64,000 nucleotides of DNA. Origin: an uncultured Granulosicoccus sp. GTDB lineage: Bacteria; Pseudomonadota; Gammaproteobacteria; Granulosicoccales; Granulosicoccaceae. The notes beneath the pieces were generated by a model, which was given only the letters and a program-made list of their open reading frames with translations, made no database searches and was not told where the DNA came from. The stretch spans positions 124,001-188,000 of the forward strand of contig CANLXI010000006.1 of assembly GCA_947495035.1 (NCBI GenBank), given 5' to 3'. The position numbers were made by a program, and so were the translations under genes. Below, piece after piece: positions 26,087-35,273 of this stretch. Positions within the stretch are counted from its first letter, which is position 1; each line of letters starts with the position of its first letter.

Positions 26087-26812
26087 TCAGCGGGTTATCC
26101 AACTCACCGTTGCTGCAAACAGATACCCTTCGCCGTAAACCGTCTTGATGATTTTCGGGTTCTGCTTGTCTTCTCTCAACTTGTTGCGCAGTCGTGAAAT
26201 TCGAACATCAATGGAACGATCGAAGTTGCTGTCCACATCCAGTTGCAGGTATTCGAGAATCTGTGAGCGAGACAGCAACTGAAGGGGTCTGTGCAGGAAA
26301 ACACGAAGAATTTCCACTTCTGAACGGTTCAGATTGACCTCTTCATCATGTTCATCGATGAGCCGAAACGAATTGAAATCGATGGTCCATTGCTGGAAAC
26401 GAGCAAGAGACTGCTGGGGTGGTGTGGTCTGGCGATCATCGTTTCCGACTCGACGAAGCACGGTACGGACTCTGGCAATCAGTTCGGCTGACTCGAAGGG
26501 TTTGGCAATATAGTCGTCGGCTCCCAACTCCAGTCCGATCAACTTGTCTGTCAAAGCACGCTTGCCGGATATGATGATATTGGGAATGTGGTGGGTATTG
26601 GACAGCAGCCTGACAAGGTCCAGCCCGTTTTCATCAGGCAGCCCCAGATCGACCAGACAGAGATCAGGCCTGTATTTCGTCAGGGTTTCATGAAAGGCGG
26701 CTGCGTTCGCAAATCGCTGTACGTGAAAGCCGGCTTCTGCCAGCGAACAAACGATGATATCCGCGATGTCATCATCATCCTCGATGACTGCGATGGAGAA
26801 GCTGGTATTCAT
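26087..26812 (-). CDS. OmpR-family response regulator
   Basis: A 241-residue two-domain response regulator. The receiver has the acidic pocket EDDDD (11-15), the phospho-accepting Asp in CLVDLGLPDENG near 56, the conserved Ser/Thr region ISGKRA and Lys in YIAKPFES near 107. The C-terminal winged helix shows NRSEVEILRVFLHRP and RSIDVRISRLRNKL. Its start overlaps the stop of the upstream hybrid kinase by 4 bases, so the two form a two-component system. The closest large target is the divergent acid-uptake operon starting at 29083; that link is inferred. Confidence 0.9.
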   Translation of the reverse strand: MNTSFSIAVIEDDDDIADIIVCSLAEAGFHVQRFANAAAFHETLTKYRPDLCLVDLGLPDENGLDLVRLLSNTHHIPNIIISGKRALTDKLIGLELGADDYIAKPFESAELIARVRTVLRRVGNDDRQTTPPQQSLARFQQWTIDFNSFRLIDEHDEEVNLNRSEVEILRVFLHRPLQLLSRSQILEYLQLDVDSNFDRSIDVRISRLRNKLREDKQNPKIIKTVYGEGYLFAATVSWITR

Positions 26813-28857
26813 GACGCATTCCCGCTGCCTGAGAGCAGCTGAACAAGTTGTCGAGAAAAGATTTTCTTGTCAAAGGGCTTTCTGAGCACCGGAAAGTCGG
26901 CATGAGCGGATCGATAGAGAGGACTATCCACGGCAATGCCACTGACCAGCAACACTTTCAGTGCGGGCAAGATCCTTGTTGACTGTCTGGCTAGATCAAG
27001 ACCATTCTGGTCGCCGGGCATGATGATATCCGAGATCAAGGCATCGATTCCTTCTACCCGGCTCAGAAGTATGCTTGCCTCTTGAGCGCTATCTGCCTCG
27101 ATGACAGACAGTCCCAGTTCGGTGGCATGGTCCCGCATCAGAGCGCGAAGCTCGGCGTCATCGTCCACAATGAGGACTCGCTGCTGATGCAGAACATCAG
27201 CTGAATCCTGTGCTCCGGCAATACCGGGTTCCAGCGGGGATAGCGGTATGCTGACCGTCACCGTTGCGCCGCCATCGGCATTGTTGCTCAATGACAGCTC
27301 GCCTCGACATTCTTCGAGAAAGCCCTGAACCATTGCCAGTCCCAACCCACTGCCTTTGCCCTGAGGCTTGGTGGTGAAGAATGGTTCAGTGGCGGAACTC
27401 AGCGCCTCAGGCGTGAAGCCGGCGCCGGAATCCACGACCGATATCTGCAGACAGGCAGCGTCGGCGCGGTTGAGTATCGAGGCGTTGATAGCCAGTCGCC
27501 CCTCGCTGGAGCATGTTTCGATGGCATCGCGCGCATTGAAGAGTATGTTGAGAATGGCATCCTGCAATGCACCACCATCCACCATGGCGATGATGTCCTT
27601 GTCCGGAATCTGCAGATCGACGATGATGGAATCGCTCATCGATGCACTGAACAACGTGGTCAGGTCGGTCATGATCCTGCTGACATTGGTCACCCGTACA
27701 TCCAGATGTTGTCGGTAAAGCAAGGCCATCAGATTGTCGATGATGCGTGTGCCACGACGAGCCGCGGACTCGGTTGAGCTGACCAGGCGCCTGCTCTCTT
27801 CGTTGGACAGATCGGCAAGGCGACCGAGATTGCCCAGAATGACGGTCAGGATGTTGGAGAAGTCATGTGCCAGTCCGCTGGTCAGTTGCGCCGTGGTTTC
27901 CATGCGTTTCGCCTGGAGCTGCAGTTCGGTGGCAGCCTTTTCGGCTGAAATGTTCAACGACAGAACAAAGGCGCCCAGGGTGACTCCTTCCTCATCGATC
28001 TCTGGAGAGAAGATGGTGCGTATGCATTGCGTATGGCCCTCATCATCGATGATCTCGTACTCCACATCCGTGCGATGACCGCTGAATGCCTCATCGAGTT
28101 TGGGGCGAAGCCTGGTGAATACCGGTGCCGGGAATATGCTTTCCATCGTGCGACCCGTCACGCCCGGACGTTTGATCTTCATCGTATCGCTGAAGCGATT
28201 GTTGGAAAATCGATAGACGTAGTGTGTGTCTATGTAGGCGATATGTGCCGGAATGGCGCTGGTGATGGATCGCATGCGATCTTCGGAGGCCTGCAATGCG
28301 GACTTGGTTTCCTGCAGTGCACGATTGGCTGAGGTCAGGCTGCGATTGCTTGCCGACAGCAGTTCGGTTCTGACAAGCAGCTTGTCCGAAAGCTCGGCAT
28401 CCCGAGACTTGAGCATCTGTTCGTTCTGCCAGGTTTCGGTGATATCCGAATAGATGGTAATCCAGCCCTTGTCACTGAGTGGGTGTCCCTCGACCGAAAT
28501 ACGACGCCCGTTGGGTCGGGTACGTTCGAAATAGTGTGGCTCGAACAGTCTGGCACGCTCGAGTCGTTCATGCGCCAGCGTGGCCGGATCACCAGGGCCG
28601 AATTCGCCTCGTCTTGCTAGGTACATGTTGATATCCGCGAACGTGCTACCGGCGAGCACCAGATTCTCGGGCAGTTCGAACATCTCCATGAACCGTCGGT
28701 TGCAGGTAATCAGTCGCATCTCCGCATTGAAGATGGACAGCGCCTGGTTGATCAGATTCAGACCCTGATCGACAAAACTTCGATCATCGATGATGTCTTC
28801 GTGCGCGGGGCTGTCCACTGTTCCGGTTCTCTCCCTGGTCGCTGCAGGTACAGGCAT
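26809..28857 (-). CDS. PAS-containing hybrid sensor histidine kinase with C-terminal receiver
   Basis: About 682 residues. Two PAS-type domains come first (LINQALSIFNAEMRLITCNRRF and IPAHIAYIDTHYVYRFSNNRF). The dimerisation helix with the phospho-His is LAHDFSNILTVILGNL, followed by ATPase motifs (NARDAI, DSGAGF, GKGSGLGLAMV). A C-terminal receiver has Asp in DALISDIIMPGDQNG. There are no membrane helices, so the sensor is cytosolic. The frame remains open upstream to a TTG at 28992, but a perfect -10 hexamer lies inside that extension, so ATG 28857 is chosen. The adjacent OmpR-type regulator is its likely partner. The signal is unknown. Confidence 0.82.
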   Translation of the reverse strand: MPVPAATRERTGTVDSPAHEDIIDDRSFVDQGLNLINQALSIFNAEMRLITCNRRFMEMFELPENLVLAGSTFADINMYLARRGEFGPGDPATLAHERLERARLFEPHYFERTRPNGRRISVEGHPLSDKGWITIYSDITETWQNEQMLKSRDAELSDKLLVRTELLSASNRSLTSANRALQETKSALQASEDRMRSITSAIPAHIAYIDTHYVYRFSNNRFSDTMKIKRPGVTGRTMESIFPAPVFTRLRPKLDEAFSGHRTDVEYEIIDDEGHTQCIRTIFSPEIDEEGVTLGAFVLSLNISAEKAATELQLQAKRMETTAQLTSGLAHDFSNILTVILGNLGRLADLSNEESRRLVSSTESAARRGTRIIDNLMALLYRQHLDVRVTNVSRIMTDLTTLFSASMSDSIIVDLQIPDKDIIAMVDGGALQDAILNILFNARDAIETCSSEGRLAINASILNRADAACLQISVVDSGAGFTPEALSSATEPFFTTKPQGKGSGLGLAMVQGFLEECRGELSLSNNADGGATVTVSIPLSPLEPGIAGAQDSADVLHQQRVLIVDDDAELRALMRDHATELGLSVIEADSAQEASILLSRVEGIDALISDIIMPGDQNGLDLARQSTRILPALKVLLVSGIAVDSPLYRSAHADFPVLRKPFDKKIFSRQLVQLLSGSGNAS

Positions 28858-28936
28858 GGTGAGTGAAGTAATGTCGTCCTGAACAGGTCGCTGCCCCGTT
28901 TCGAATCGCCATGTTGCCTCGCCTGTGTCGGCAGAG

Positions 28937-28942
28937 ATTATA
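28937..28942 (-). promoter_or_regulatory. Candidate -10 element for the sensor kinase operon
   Basis: Read leftwards, this is a perfect TATAAT, with an imperfect TTGTTG 15 bases further upstream. It would start transcription about 70 bases before the ATG at 28857 and argues against the longer N-terminus that begins at 28992. Confidence 0.4.
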
Positions 28943-29082
28943 CAAAGAGTTGCCTTGCAACAATTCGAAATATGTCTGAAATTCTCCGGCAACGATTGCT
29001 TGCTAGTTTGAGCTCCTGGTTCTTCGGCTACGGCTGTAGAGCATTCGGTCTGGTGGCAGACTTTGACAGAGTGGGGCTGACG

Positions 29083-29871
29083 ATGTTGCTGGAAGTGGAG
29101 AATGTGTCACTGGGTTTCAGAGGAGTTCGTGCTCTGGACGAAGTGACGTTTTCCGTCGAAGAGGCGGAGTTGTATTCGATTATCGGACCCAACGGTGCCG
29201 GCAAGACGTCGATGCTCAATTGCATCTCCGGCCGATATACACCGGACAAGGGGTCAATACGTTTCGCGGGTACCGAGATTACCGCGCTGAAGCCCAATGC
29301 GCGACCAGAGCTGGGTATCGGCAGAACGTTCCAGAATCTGGCGCTGTTCGATCACATGAGTGTACTGGACAACATTCTGGTGGGACGACATCACTTGCTG
29401 AAGAACAACTTTCTGGCTGGCATGGCCTACTGGCTGGGAGCGCAGAAGGAAGAACTGGAGCATCGGCGTCACGTCGAGGAAATCATTGATTTTCTCGAGA
29501 TCCAACCGATCCGTAACGCCATTGCGGGAACACTGTCCTACGGGCTCAGGAAGCGTGTCGAGCTGGCCAGGGCCATTGCCTTGAAGCCAAGGCTGGTACT
29601 TCTGGATGAACCCATGGCCGGCATGAACATGGAGGAAAAGGAAGACATGGCCAGGTATGTGGTGGATCTCAACGAGGAGATGGGCATGACCGTGATCATG
29701 ATCGAACATGACATGGGCGTGGTCATGGACATTTCCAGTCGCGTGATGGTGCTGGATTTCGGCGCCAAGGTGGTGGATGGGCTGCCTGATGCCGTGATGG
29801 AGAACGAGCATGTCAAGCATGCCTATCTGGGAGCCGAGTGGCTTGATGACGAGGAGGTTCTGGCTTCATGA
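29083..29871 (+). CDS. Branched-chain-type ABC transporter ATPase, LivG type
   Basis: A 262-residue ATPase of the LivG subgroup. Walker A is GPNGAGKT near residue 33, the signature is LSYGLRKRVELARAI (LSYG is normal in LivG), Walker B is LVLLDEPMAGMN and the H-loop is IEHDMGVV. The ATG at 29083 is preferred over open frame further 5', because the protein then begins LLEVENVSLGFRGV as in the family. Its stop overlaps the acyl-CoA synthetase start. With LivH, LivM, LivF and the binding protein downstream it forms a complete importer, probably for an organic acid rather than an amino acid (inference from the CoA ligases). Confidence 0.9.
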   Translation: MLLEVENVSLGFRGVRALDEVTFSVEEAELYSIIGPNGAGKTSMLNCISGRYTPDKGSIRFAGTEITALKPNARPELGIGRTFQNLALFDHMSVLDNILVGRHHLLKNNFLAGMAYWLGAQKEELEHRRHVEEIIDFLEIQPIRNAIAGTLSYGLRKRVELARAIALKPRLVLLDEPMAGMNMEEKEDMARYVVDLNEEMGMTVIMIEHDMGVVMDISSRVMVLDFGAKVVDGLPDAVMENEHVKHAYLGAEWLDDEEVLAS

Positions 29872-31808
29872 AGCATCCGGAGAGCACGAAAAGCCTGTCA
29901 CTGGATACCTTTCCCCGATTGCTGGCAGACAACGCCGCCCGCTATCCGGATGAGACAGCGCTGCGCGAGAAGCAGTATGGGATCTGGAAGAGCCAGAGCT
30001 GGTCGCAGTACAACAGCAACGTCAGGGACATTGCTCTGGGGCTGCAGGTCCTGGGTATCAAGACCGGTGAGGTGGTGGGAATCATCGGTGACAACCGTCC
30101 TGATTGGGTAGCCGCAGAGATTGCAGTACATGCCTGTCAGGCCGTCAGCCTGGGCTTGTATCGGGACCTGATGGAAAAGGAACTGGCCTATCTGATCAAC
30201 CATGCACATACCAGAATCGTCTTTGTCGAAGATGAGGAACAGGTCGACAAGTTTCTCAATCTCGAGCAGGAGTGCAGCTGCGTGGAGTACATCATCTACG
30301 AAGATCCCCGTGGTGTTCGCAAGTATGATGATCCTCGGTTGCTCTCGCTGGACAGCGTCAGGGACATGGGCAAGTCGCGAGACCGGGAACAAGCGGATGC
30401 CTACGATTCTCTGCTTGAAGCCGGTGATGGCGAATCGCTCGCCATCCTGTGTACCACGTCGGGTACCACCTCTCACCCGAAACTGGTGATGCTCAATGCT
30501 CGCAGCGTCATCGAGCATTGCAAGGACTACCTGCGTGTGGACCCCAGGGATGCCGACGATGAGTACGTGTCCACGCTGCCACTGCCCTGGATCATGGAGC
30601 AGGTGTATGCGGTTGGCATGTCCCTGATCTCCAGAATGACGGTGAACTTCGTCGAGGAAAGCGCGACCATGTTGGCGGATCTTCGCGAGATCGGCCCGAC
30701 CTTCGTCCTGTTCCCGCCAAGGCTGTGGGAAGAACTGGTTGCCACCGTACGGGCAAGAATGATGGATGCCAGCTGGGTCAAACGCACACTACATGATCAG
30801 TTTCTGGATATGGGGCTGAAGGGCTATGACAATGACCAGCCATCGATGCTGGCCGAGTGGGGCTTGTTCAAGGCGCTCAAGGATCGACTGGGTTTGTCGA
30901 ATGTGCGCTCTGCCGCTACCGGTGGAGCCGCTCTGGGGCCGGATACCTTCAAGTTCTTTCTGGCCATGGGCGTCCCGCTGCGTCAGTTGTACGGTCAGAC
31001 CGAATTGCTGGGGGCGTATACCATTCATGGTAGCAATGACGTCGACTTCGATACGGTAGGTGTACCTTTCTGCGGTGATATCCAGGTACGCATCGATCAG
31101 GCAGACGCAGAAGGCATCGGCGAGATCGTCACACGGCACGACAACATGTTCCTTGGATATTACAAGGATGAGGCAGCCAGTCAGGAAGACATGCGCGACG
31201 GCTGGATGCACACGGGTGATGCCGGCTATTACAACGCTGCAGGGCATCTGGTTGTCATCGACCGCATATCGGATCTGGCCACCATGAACAGTGGCTTGCG
31301 CTATTCGCCTCAATTCATCGAGAACAAGCTCAAGTTCTGTCCCTATATCGGTGAGGCCGTGGTACTGGGTGCCGAGCGCGACTACCTGACGGCCATGATC
31401 TGCATCCGATATCCAATCCTGTCCAAATGGGCTGAGAAGCAACGCATTTCCTTTACCACCTATACGGATCTGTCGTCGCGTCCCGAGGCCTACGCGCTGA
31501 TTGCCGAGCAGATCGCACGCATCAACGAGACATTGCCAGAGGCCCAGCGGCTGCGCCGGTTCGTTCTGTTGTACAAGGAACTGGATGCCGATGATGGGGA
31601 GCTGACCCGTACGCGAAAGGTACGGAGAAAGGTTGTCAATCAGAAGTATGAAGACATCATCTCCGCCATCTACAGCGACGCACCATCCATCGACGTGGAT
31701 ACGATGATCACGTTCCAGGACGGTACTCAGCAGAGAATCCAGACATCGATCGTGGTGCATGAGCTGGGCGAACACAGGATTGCGGAAGCCCGGGAGGCCT
31801 TGTCATGA
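29868..31808 (+). CDS. AMP-dependent acyl-CoA synthetase (long-chain-type)
   Basis: A 646-residue adenylate-forming enzyme. The P-loop is LCTTSGTTSHPK near residue 198, and the YGQTE-type motif is LRQLYGQTELLGAYT near 370. HTGDAGYYNAAGHLVVIDR carries the conserved Asp, and an internal extension is typical of long-chain acyl-CoA ligases. It converts a carboxylic acid to its CoA thioester with ATP. The gene overlaps livG upstream and livH downstream by 4 bases each, so it is built into the transporter operon. That suggests activation of the acid as it enters (vectorial acylation). The acid is unknown; branched-chain or isoprenoid acids fit the downstream enzymes. Confidence 0.85.
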   Translation: MKHPESTKSLSLDTFPRLLADNAARYPDETALREKQYGIWKSQSWSQYNSNVRDIALGLQVLGIKTGEVVGIIGDNRPDWVAAEIAVHACQAVSLGLYRDLMEKELAYLINHAHTRIVFVEDEEQVDKFLNLEQECSCVEYIIYEDPRGVRKYDDPRLLSLDSVRDMGKSRDREQADAYDSLLEAGDGESLAILCTTSGTTSHPKLVMLNARSVIEHCKDYLRVDPRDADDEYVSTLPLPWIMEQVYAVGMSLISRMTVNFVEESATMLADLREIGPTFVLFPPRLWEELVATVRARMMDASWVKRTLHDQFLDMGLKGYDNDQPSMLAEWGLFKALKDRLGLSNVRSAATGGAALGPDTFKFFLAMGVPLRQLYGQTELLGAYTIHGSNDVDFDTVGVPFCGDIQVRIDQADAEGIGEIVTRHDNMFLGYYKDEAASQEDMRDGWMHTGDAGYYNAAGHLVVIDRISDLATMNSGLRYSPQFIENKLKFCPYIGEAVVLGAERDYLTAMICIRYPILSKWAEKQRISFTTYTDLSSRPEAYALIAEQIARINETLPEAQRLRRFVLLYKELDADDGELTRTRKVRRKVVNQKYEDIISAIYSDAPSIDVDTMITFQDGTQQRIQTSIVVHELGEHRIAEAREALS

Positions 31809-32698
31809 ATACATCTTTGTTGCTCCAGTTGCTGGCCAATGGTGTGATTGTCGGCATGCTGTATGGCGTGGTGGCCATGTGCTTCGTGCTGATCTACAAG
31901 TCGACGCAGGTAGTCAACTTTGCACAGGGTGAATTTCTGGTACTGGGAGCCTGGGTCTGTCTTTCGCTGGTCACGAACATGGGGTTGCCATTCTGGCTGG
32001 CCTTCGTATTCACCATGGTGTTCATGATGATCTTCGGTATCGTCATACAGATGGTCGTACTACGACCCCTGATCGGTGAGCCCATCATCTCGATCATCAT
32101 GGTTACCATCGGCCTGTCCATATTCATGCAGGCAGGCATGAACTGGATCTTCGGCAACAATGCTGCGTCGTTTCCGAAGATCTTCGACACCGAGGTCGTG
32201 AGTCTGGGGAAATTCAATGTGGAAATGGCCTATCTGCTGAGCCTGATGCTCTCGATGGTCATCATGCTCATTTTCTATCTGTTCTTCAGATATTCACGTC
32301 ATGGTCTGGCAATGCGTGCCACCGCCTCTGATCAACAGGCGGCACAGAGTCTGGGTGTTTCGGTCAAGCAGGTTTTTGCCATGTCCTGGGCCATATCAGC
32401 TGTTGTCTCCGGAGTCGCAGGCATCATCATCGGTATCGTCAACTCGGTATCCAACTCACTGGCCTTCATCGGCATCAAGGTGTTTCCCGCGGTCATCGTC
32501 GGTGGCCTCGATTCGATCATTGGTGCAGTGGTAGGCGGCATTCTGATCGGAGTGCTGGAGAATCTTGCCGAATATGTTGATGGTCAGTTTCTGCATATCG
32601 GCAATCTGTATACGGTGGCCCCATTCTATGTCCTGATCATCATTCTCATGATCAAACCCTATGGCCTGTTTGGTACCCGTGACATCGAGCGCATCTGA
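31805..32698 (+). CDS. Branched-chain-type ABC transporter permease, LivH type
   Basis: A 297-residue permease with about eight helices. Typical LivH segments are YKSTQVVNFAQGEFLVLGA near residue 37, RPLIGEPIISIIMVTIG near 88 and KVFPAVIVGGLDSIIGAVVGGILIG near 228. Its ATG overlaps the stop of the acyl-CoA synthetase gene. It pairs with the LivM-type permease encoded 100 bases downstream. Confidence 0.92.
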   Translation: MNTSLLLQLLANGVIVGMLYGVVAMCFVLIYKSTQVVNFAQGEFLVLGAWVCLSLVTNMGLPFWLAFVFTMVFMMIFGIVIQMVVLRPLIGEPIISIIMVTIGLSIFMQAGMNWIFGNNAASFPKIFDTEVVSLGKFNVEMAYLLSLMLSMVIMLIFYLFFRYSRHGLAMRATASDQQAAQSLGVSVKQVFAMSWAISAVVSGVAGIIIGIVNSVSNSLAFIGIKVFPAVIVGGLDSIIGAVVGGILIGVLENLAEYVDGQFLHIGNLYTVAPFYVLIIILMIKPYGLFGTRDIERI

Positions 32699-32798
32699 TG
32701 AATCACGAACAGAGCGTCAAGACATGCCTTCCACGGATGCCGGGTCGGCATCGGGACTGGCCACAACACAGCAGCGGAAATCATGAGGCGGAGCAGAC

Positions 32799-33872
32799 AT
32801 GAGTACATCATCATTGAGACCTTGCGGTGATTTCAGAACCAGCTACAAGCAGGATCAATTTCTGCTGCTGACTCGCCGTATCGGCTGGGCTGCGGCAGCG
32901 GGTTTCGTGCTACTGCTGGCAGCACCCGTGTTTCTGGATGTCTATCTGATCAGCTTGCTGATACTGATCGGAATCTATGGTATCGCAGCGCTGGGTCTGA
33001 ACATCGTGGTGGGTATGACAGGACAGATCAGTCTGGGTCACGCCGCGTTCTTCGGTTTCGGGGCGTTCGCTTCAGCCTGGATCAACGGAACGACCGGCAT
33101 ACCGGTGTTTCTGTGCATACCCCTGGCCGGTCTTCTGACAACTGCTGCAGGCTTGCTGTTCGGTCTGCCGGCGGCACGTATCAAGGGATTGTATCTGGCC
33201 ATGGCGACGCTGGCCGCCCAGTTCATTCTCGAGGATTTCTTCGCGCGTGCCAGCTGGTTCACCGGTGGTTCGTCGGGTTCTCTGGCCGAGACGGTCAATC
33301 TGTTCGGCTTCCTGCTGGATACGGATGAGCGTTACTACTATCTGGTGCTCTTCTGGGTCATTGTCTCCTATGTCGCCGCTGCCAATCTGAAGCGCACTCG
33401 CGATGGTCGTGCCTTGATTGCAGTAAGAGATCATTATCTGTCCGCCGAGATAATGGGGATCAATCTGACTCGCTACCGTGTTCTTGCCTTCGGCATCTCG
33501 TCGTTCTTCGCAGGTCTCGGCGGAGCGCTGTTCGGTCACTATCTGGGCTTCGTGTCTGCAGAAGGTTTTACCATTCTGCTGTCCATACAGTTCCTGGCCA
33601 TGATCATCATCGGTGGATTGGGTTCCGTGCCAGGTACCTTGCTGGGTACAGCCTTCATCGTTCTGCTGCCGCAAGTGATGGAAAGCCTCACATCCGGATT
33701 GATCGCTGCATTCCCCGGTGCCTTGTCCGGACTGGCATCGGGACAGGCCTATATCAAGGAGATGTCCATTGGTGCGGCCATCATTCTGTTTCTGATCTTC
33801 GAGCCGGATGGTCTGGCGCATCGCGTGGGGCAGATTCGAAAATCCATCAAGCTCTATCCGTTCAGCTACTGA
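32799..33872 (+). CDS. Branched-chain-type ABC transporter permease, LivM type
   Basis: A 357-residue LivM-type permease. An N-terminal cytoplasmic segment of about 30 residues precedes the membrane region, which contains NIVVGMTGQISLGHAAFFGFGA (near residue 68) and the family loop RDGRALIAVRDHYLSAEIMGI (near 200). AMIIIGGLGSVPGTLLGTAF follows near 268. GGAG is present just before the ATG. It forms the second half of the acid importer channel. Confidence 0.92.
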   Translation: MSTSSLRPCGDFRTSYKQDQFLLLTRRIGWAAAAGFVLLLAAPVFLDVYLISLLILIGIYGIAALGLNIVVGMTGQISLGHAAFFGFGAFASAWINGTTGIPVFLCIPLAGLLTTAAGLLFGLPAARIKGLYLAMATLAAQFILEDFFARASWFTGGSSGSLAETVNLFGFLLDTDERYYYLVLFWVIVSYVAAANLKRTRDGRALIAVRDHYLSAEIMGINLTRYRVLAFGISSFFAGLGGALFGHYLGFVSAEGFTILLSIQFLAMIIIGGLGSVPGTLLGTAFIVLLPQVMESLTSGLIAAFPGALSGLASGQAYIKEMSIGAAIILFLIFEPDGLAHRVGQIRKSIKLYPFSY

Positions 33873-33949
33873 CCATTTCTGCACAGAAGCGTGGCATCAC
33901 CACAGTATGCCAACCGTTGTTCTGTAGTACCTACCTGGAGAAAAAGAGA

Positions 33950-35188
33950 ATGCGACACAAGCTTACAAGCCGCTTGGCAGGATTGACAATACTGATTGCG
34001 AGCACGTCAACGCTACAGGCACAGGATAGTGTCTTTGTCGGCAATCTGATCGATTACACCGGGCCTACGGCATTCGTCGGCAAGAACTATGGGCCGGGTA
34101 TCAAGGATGCGGTGGACTGGATCAATGCCAACGGTGGCATATCCGGCACGCAGATCGAAATGGAACAGGTGGACTATGCCTACAAGGTACCCGAGGCCAT
34201 TGCCACCTACAAGCGCTGGAAGTCGCGCAAGAAGATGATTGCCCTGCAAGGCTGGGGTACCGGTGATACGGAAGCGTTGATCTCCTTCGTTGCCAAGGAC
34301 AGGATACCGGTATGGTCGGCTTCCTATTCCGGGCATCTGACTGACCCAACGGGCAGAAACAGCGAGACGGAAAAGCCGGCACCGTACAACTTCTTCTATG
34401 GCCCCAGCTATTCGGATGCCTGTCGGGCGATGGCGCAGTGGGCAGCAGATGATGCCCGTACAGAGGGTATCGAGTCGCCAGGTTTCGTGTATCTGGGCGA
34501 TAACCACCCGTACCCGAATGCGCCCAAGGAGGCTTGTTCCGAGTATGCCGCCGAGTTGGGCATGAACGTTCTCAATCCCATTGTGGTGCCCATGAAGCCG
34601 GGTGACTTCAAGGCGCAGTGTCTGACGATCAAGGATTCGGGCGCCCATTATGCCTATATCGGGAATCTGGGAGGCTCGGTTGTGTCGTTGCTGAAATCAT
34701 GCCGGACAGTGGGTACTGAGGTGAAGTACATGGCCAACATCTGGGGAGGCGACTACAGAACCATCGAGGCGGCAGAGGCGGTGGATTATGTCTTCCCTAC
34801 AGCCTCTCCGTTCTGGGAATCGGATGCGCCCGGAATGGAAATGGTCAGGCAGATTCATGAGCACGGTAGTTTCGACAAATCCGAGAAACCGACTCATCAC
34901 TACATTCGCGCAGTGTGTAGCGTGTTCTACATGAAAGAGGCGATGGAGTGGGCCAAGGAGAATGGTGGTCTGACGGGCGAGAATATCAAGCAGGGCATGT
35001 ATGCCAGGAAGGACTGGGTGCCTGCTGGATTGGAGGGGGTCTGCCTGCCTTCCAACTGGAGTGAAACCGATCACCGGGGAACCACGACGGTATCGATCAA
35101 TATGGGAACCGCGGTTGATGGCAAAGCGGTCATCAAGAAGATTGCCGATGTGAGTCTGCCGCAGCGTGATGACTGGATCGGCTATTAG
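33950..35188 (+). CDS. ABC transporter substrate-binding protein (branched-chain/urea/aromatic acid type)
   Basis: A 412-residue periplasmic binding protein with a signal peptide (MRHKLTSRLAGLTILIAS, cleavage after LQAQ). The type-1 binding fold begins VFVGNLIDYTGPTAFVGKNYGPG, as in LivK-like receptors. GGAG lies 9 bases before the ATG at 33950. Conserved segments DAVDWINANGGISG and KMIALQGWGTGDTEALISF line the ligand cleft. The ligand is not certain: homologous receptors bind amino acids, aromatic acids, urea or short fatty acids. Being embedded with two acyl-CoA ligases points to a monocarboxylic acid. Confidence 0.87.
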   Translation: MRHKLTSRLAGLTILIASTSTLQAQDSVFVGNLIDYTGPTAFVGKNYGPGIKDAVDWINANGGISGTQIEMEQVDYAYKVPEAIATYKRWKSRKKMIALQGWGTGDTEALISFVAKDRIPVWSASYSGHLTDPTGRNSETEKPAPYNFFYGPSYSDACRAMAQWAADDARTEGIESPGFVYLGDNHPYPNAPKEACSEYAAELGMNVLNPIVVPMKPGDFKAQCLTIKDSGAHYAYIGNLGGSVVSLLKSCRTVGTEVKYMANIWGGDYRTIEAAEAVDYVFPTASPFWESDAPGMEMVRQIHEHGSFDKSEKPTHHYIRAVCSVFYMKEAMEWAKENGGLTGENIKQGMYARKDWVPAGLEGVCLPSNWSETDHRGTTTVSINMGTAVDGKAVIKKIADVSLPQRDDWIGY

Positions 35189-35217
35189 TCTGACCGTGAT
35201 TCGGTAGTTTCAAATAC

Positions 35218-35247
35218 TGTGCAACGAACCCGTTGGCTCGTTGCACA
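35218..35247 (+). promoter_or_regulatory. Perfect hairpin between binding-protein and livF genes
   Basis: A 10-base perfect stem TGTGCAACGA/TCGTTGCACA encloses a 10-base loop with inner CC/GG pairing. There is no T-run after it, so it may stabilise the binding-protein mRNA end or attenuate rather than terminate transcription. Confidence 0.5.
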
Positions 35248-35273
35248 TCGATCCCTGATGTGATGGAAGCAGC

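Noticed and set aside
28858..28992. N-terminal extension of the sensor kinase from the TTG at 28992
   Set aside because: It has a TTG start, no clear ribosome-binding site and contains a perfect TATAAT, so it is more likely leader DNA.
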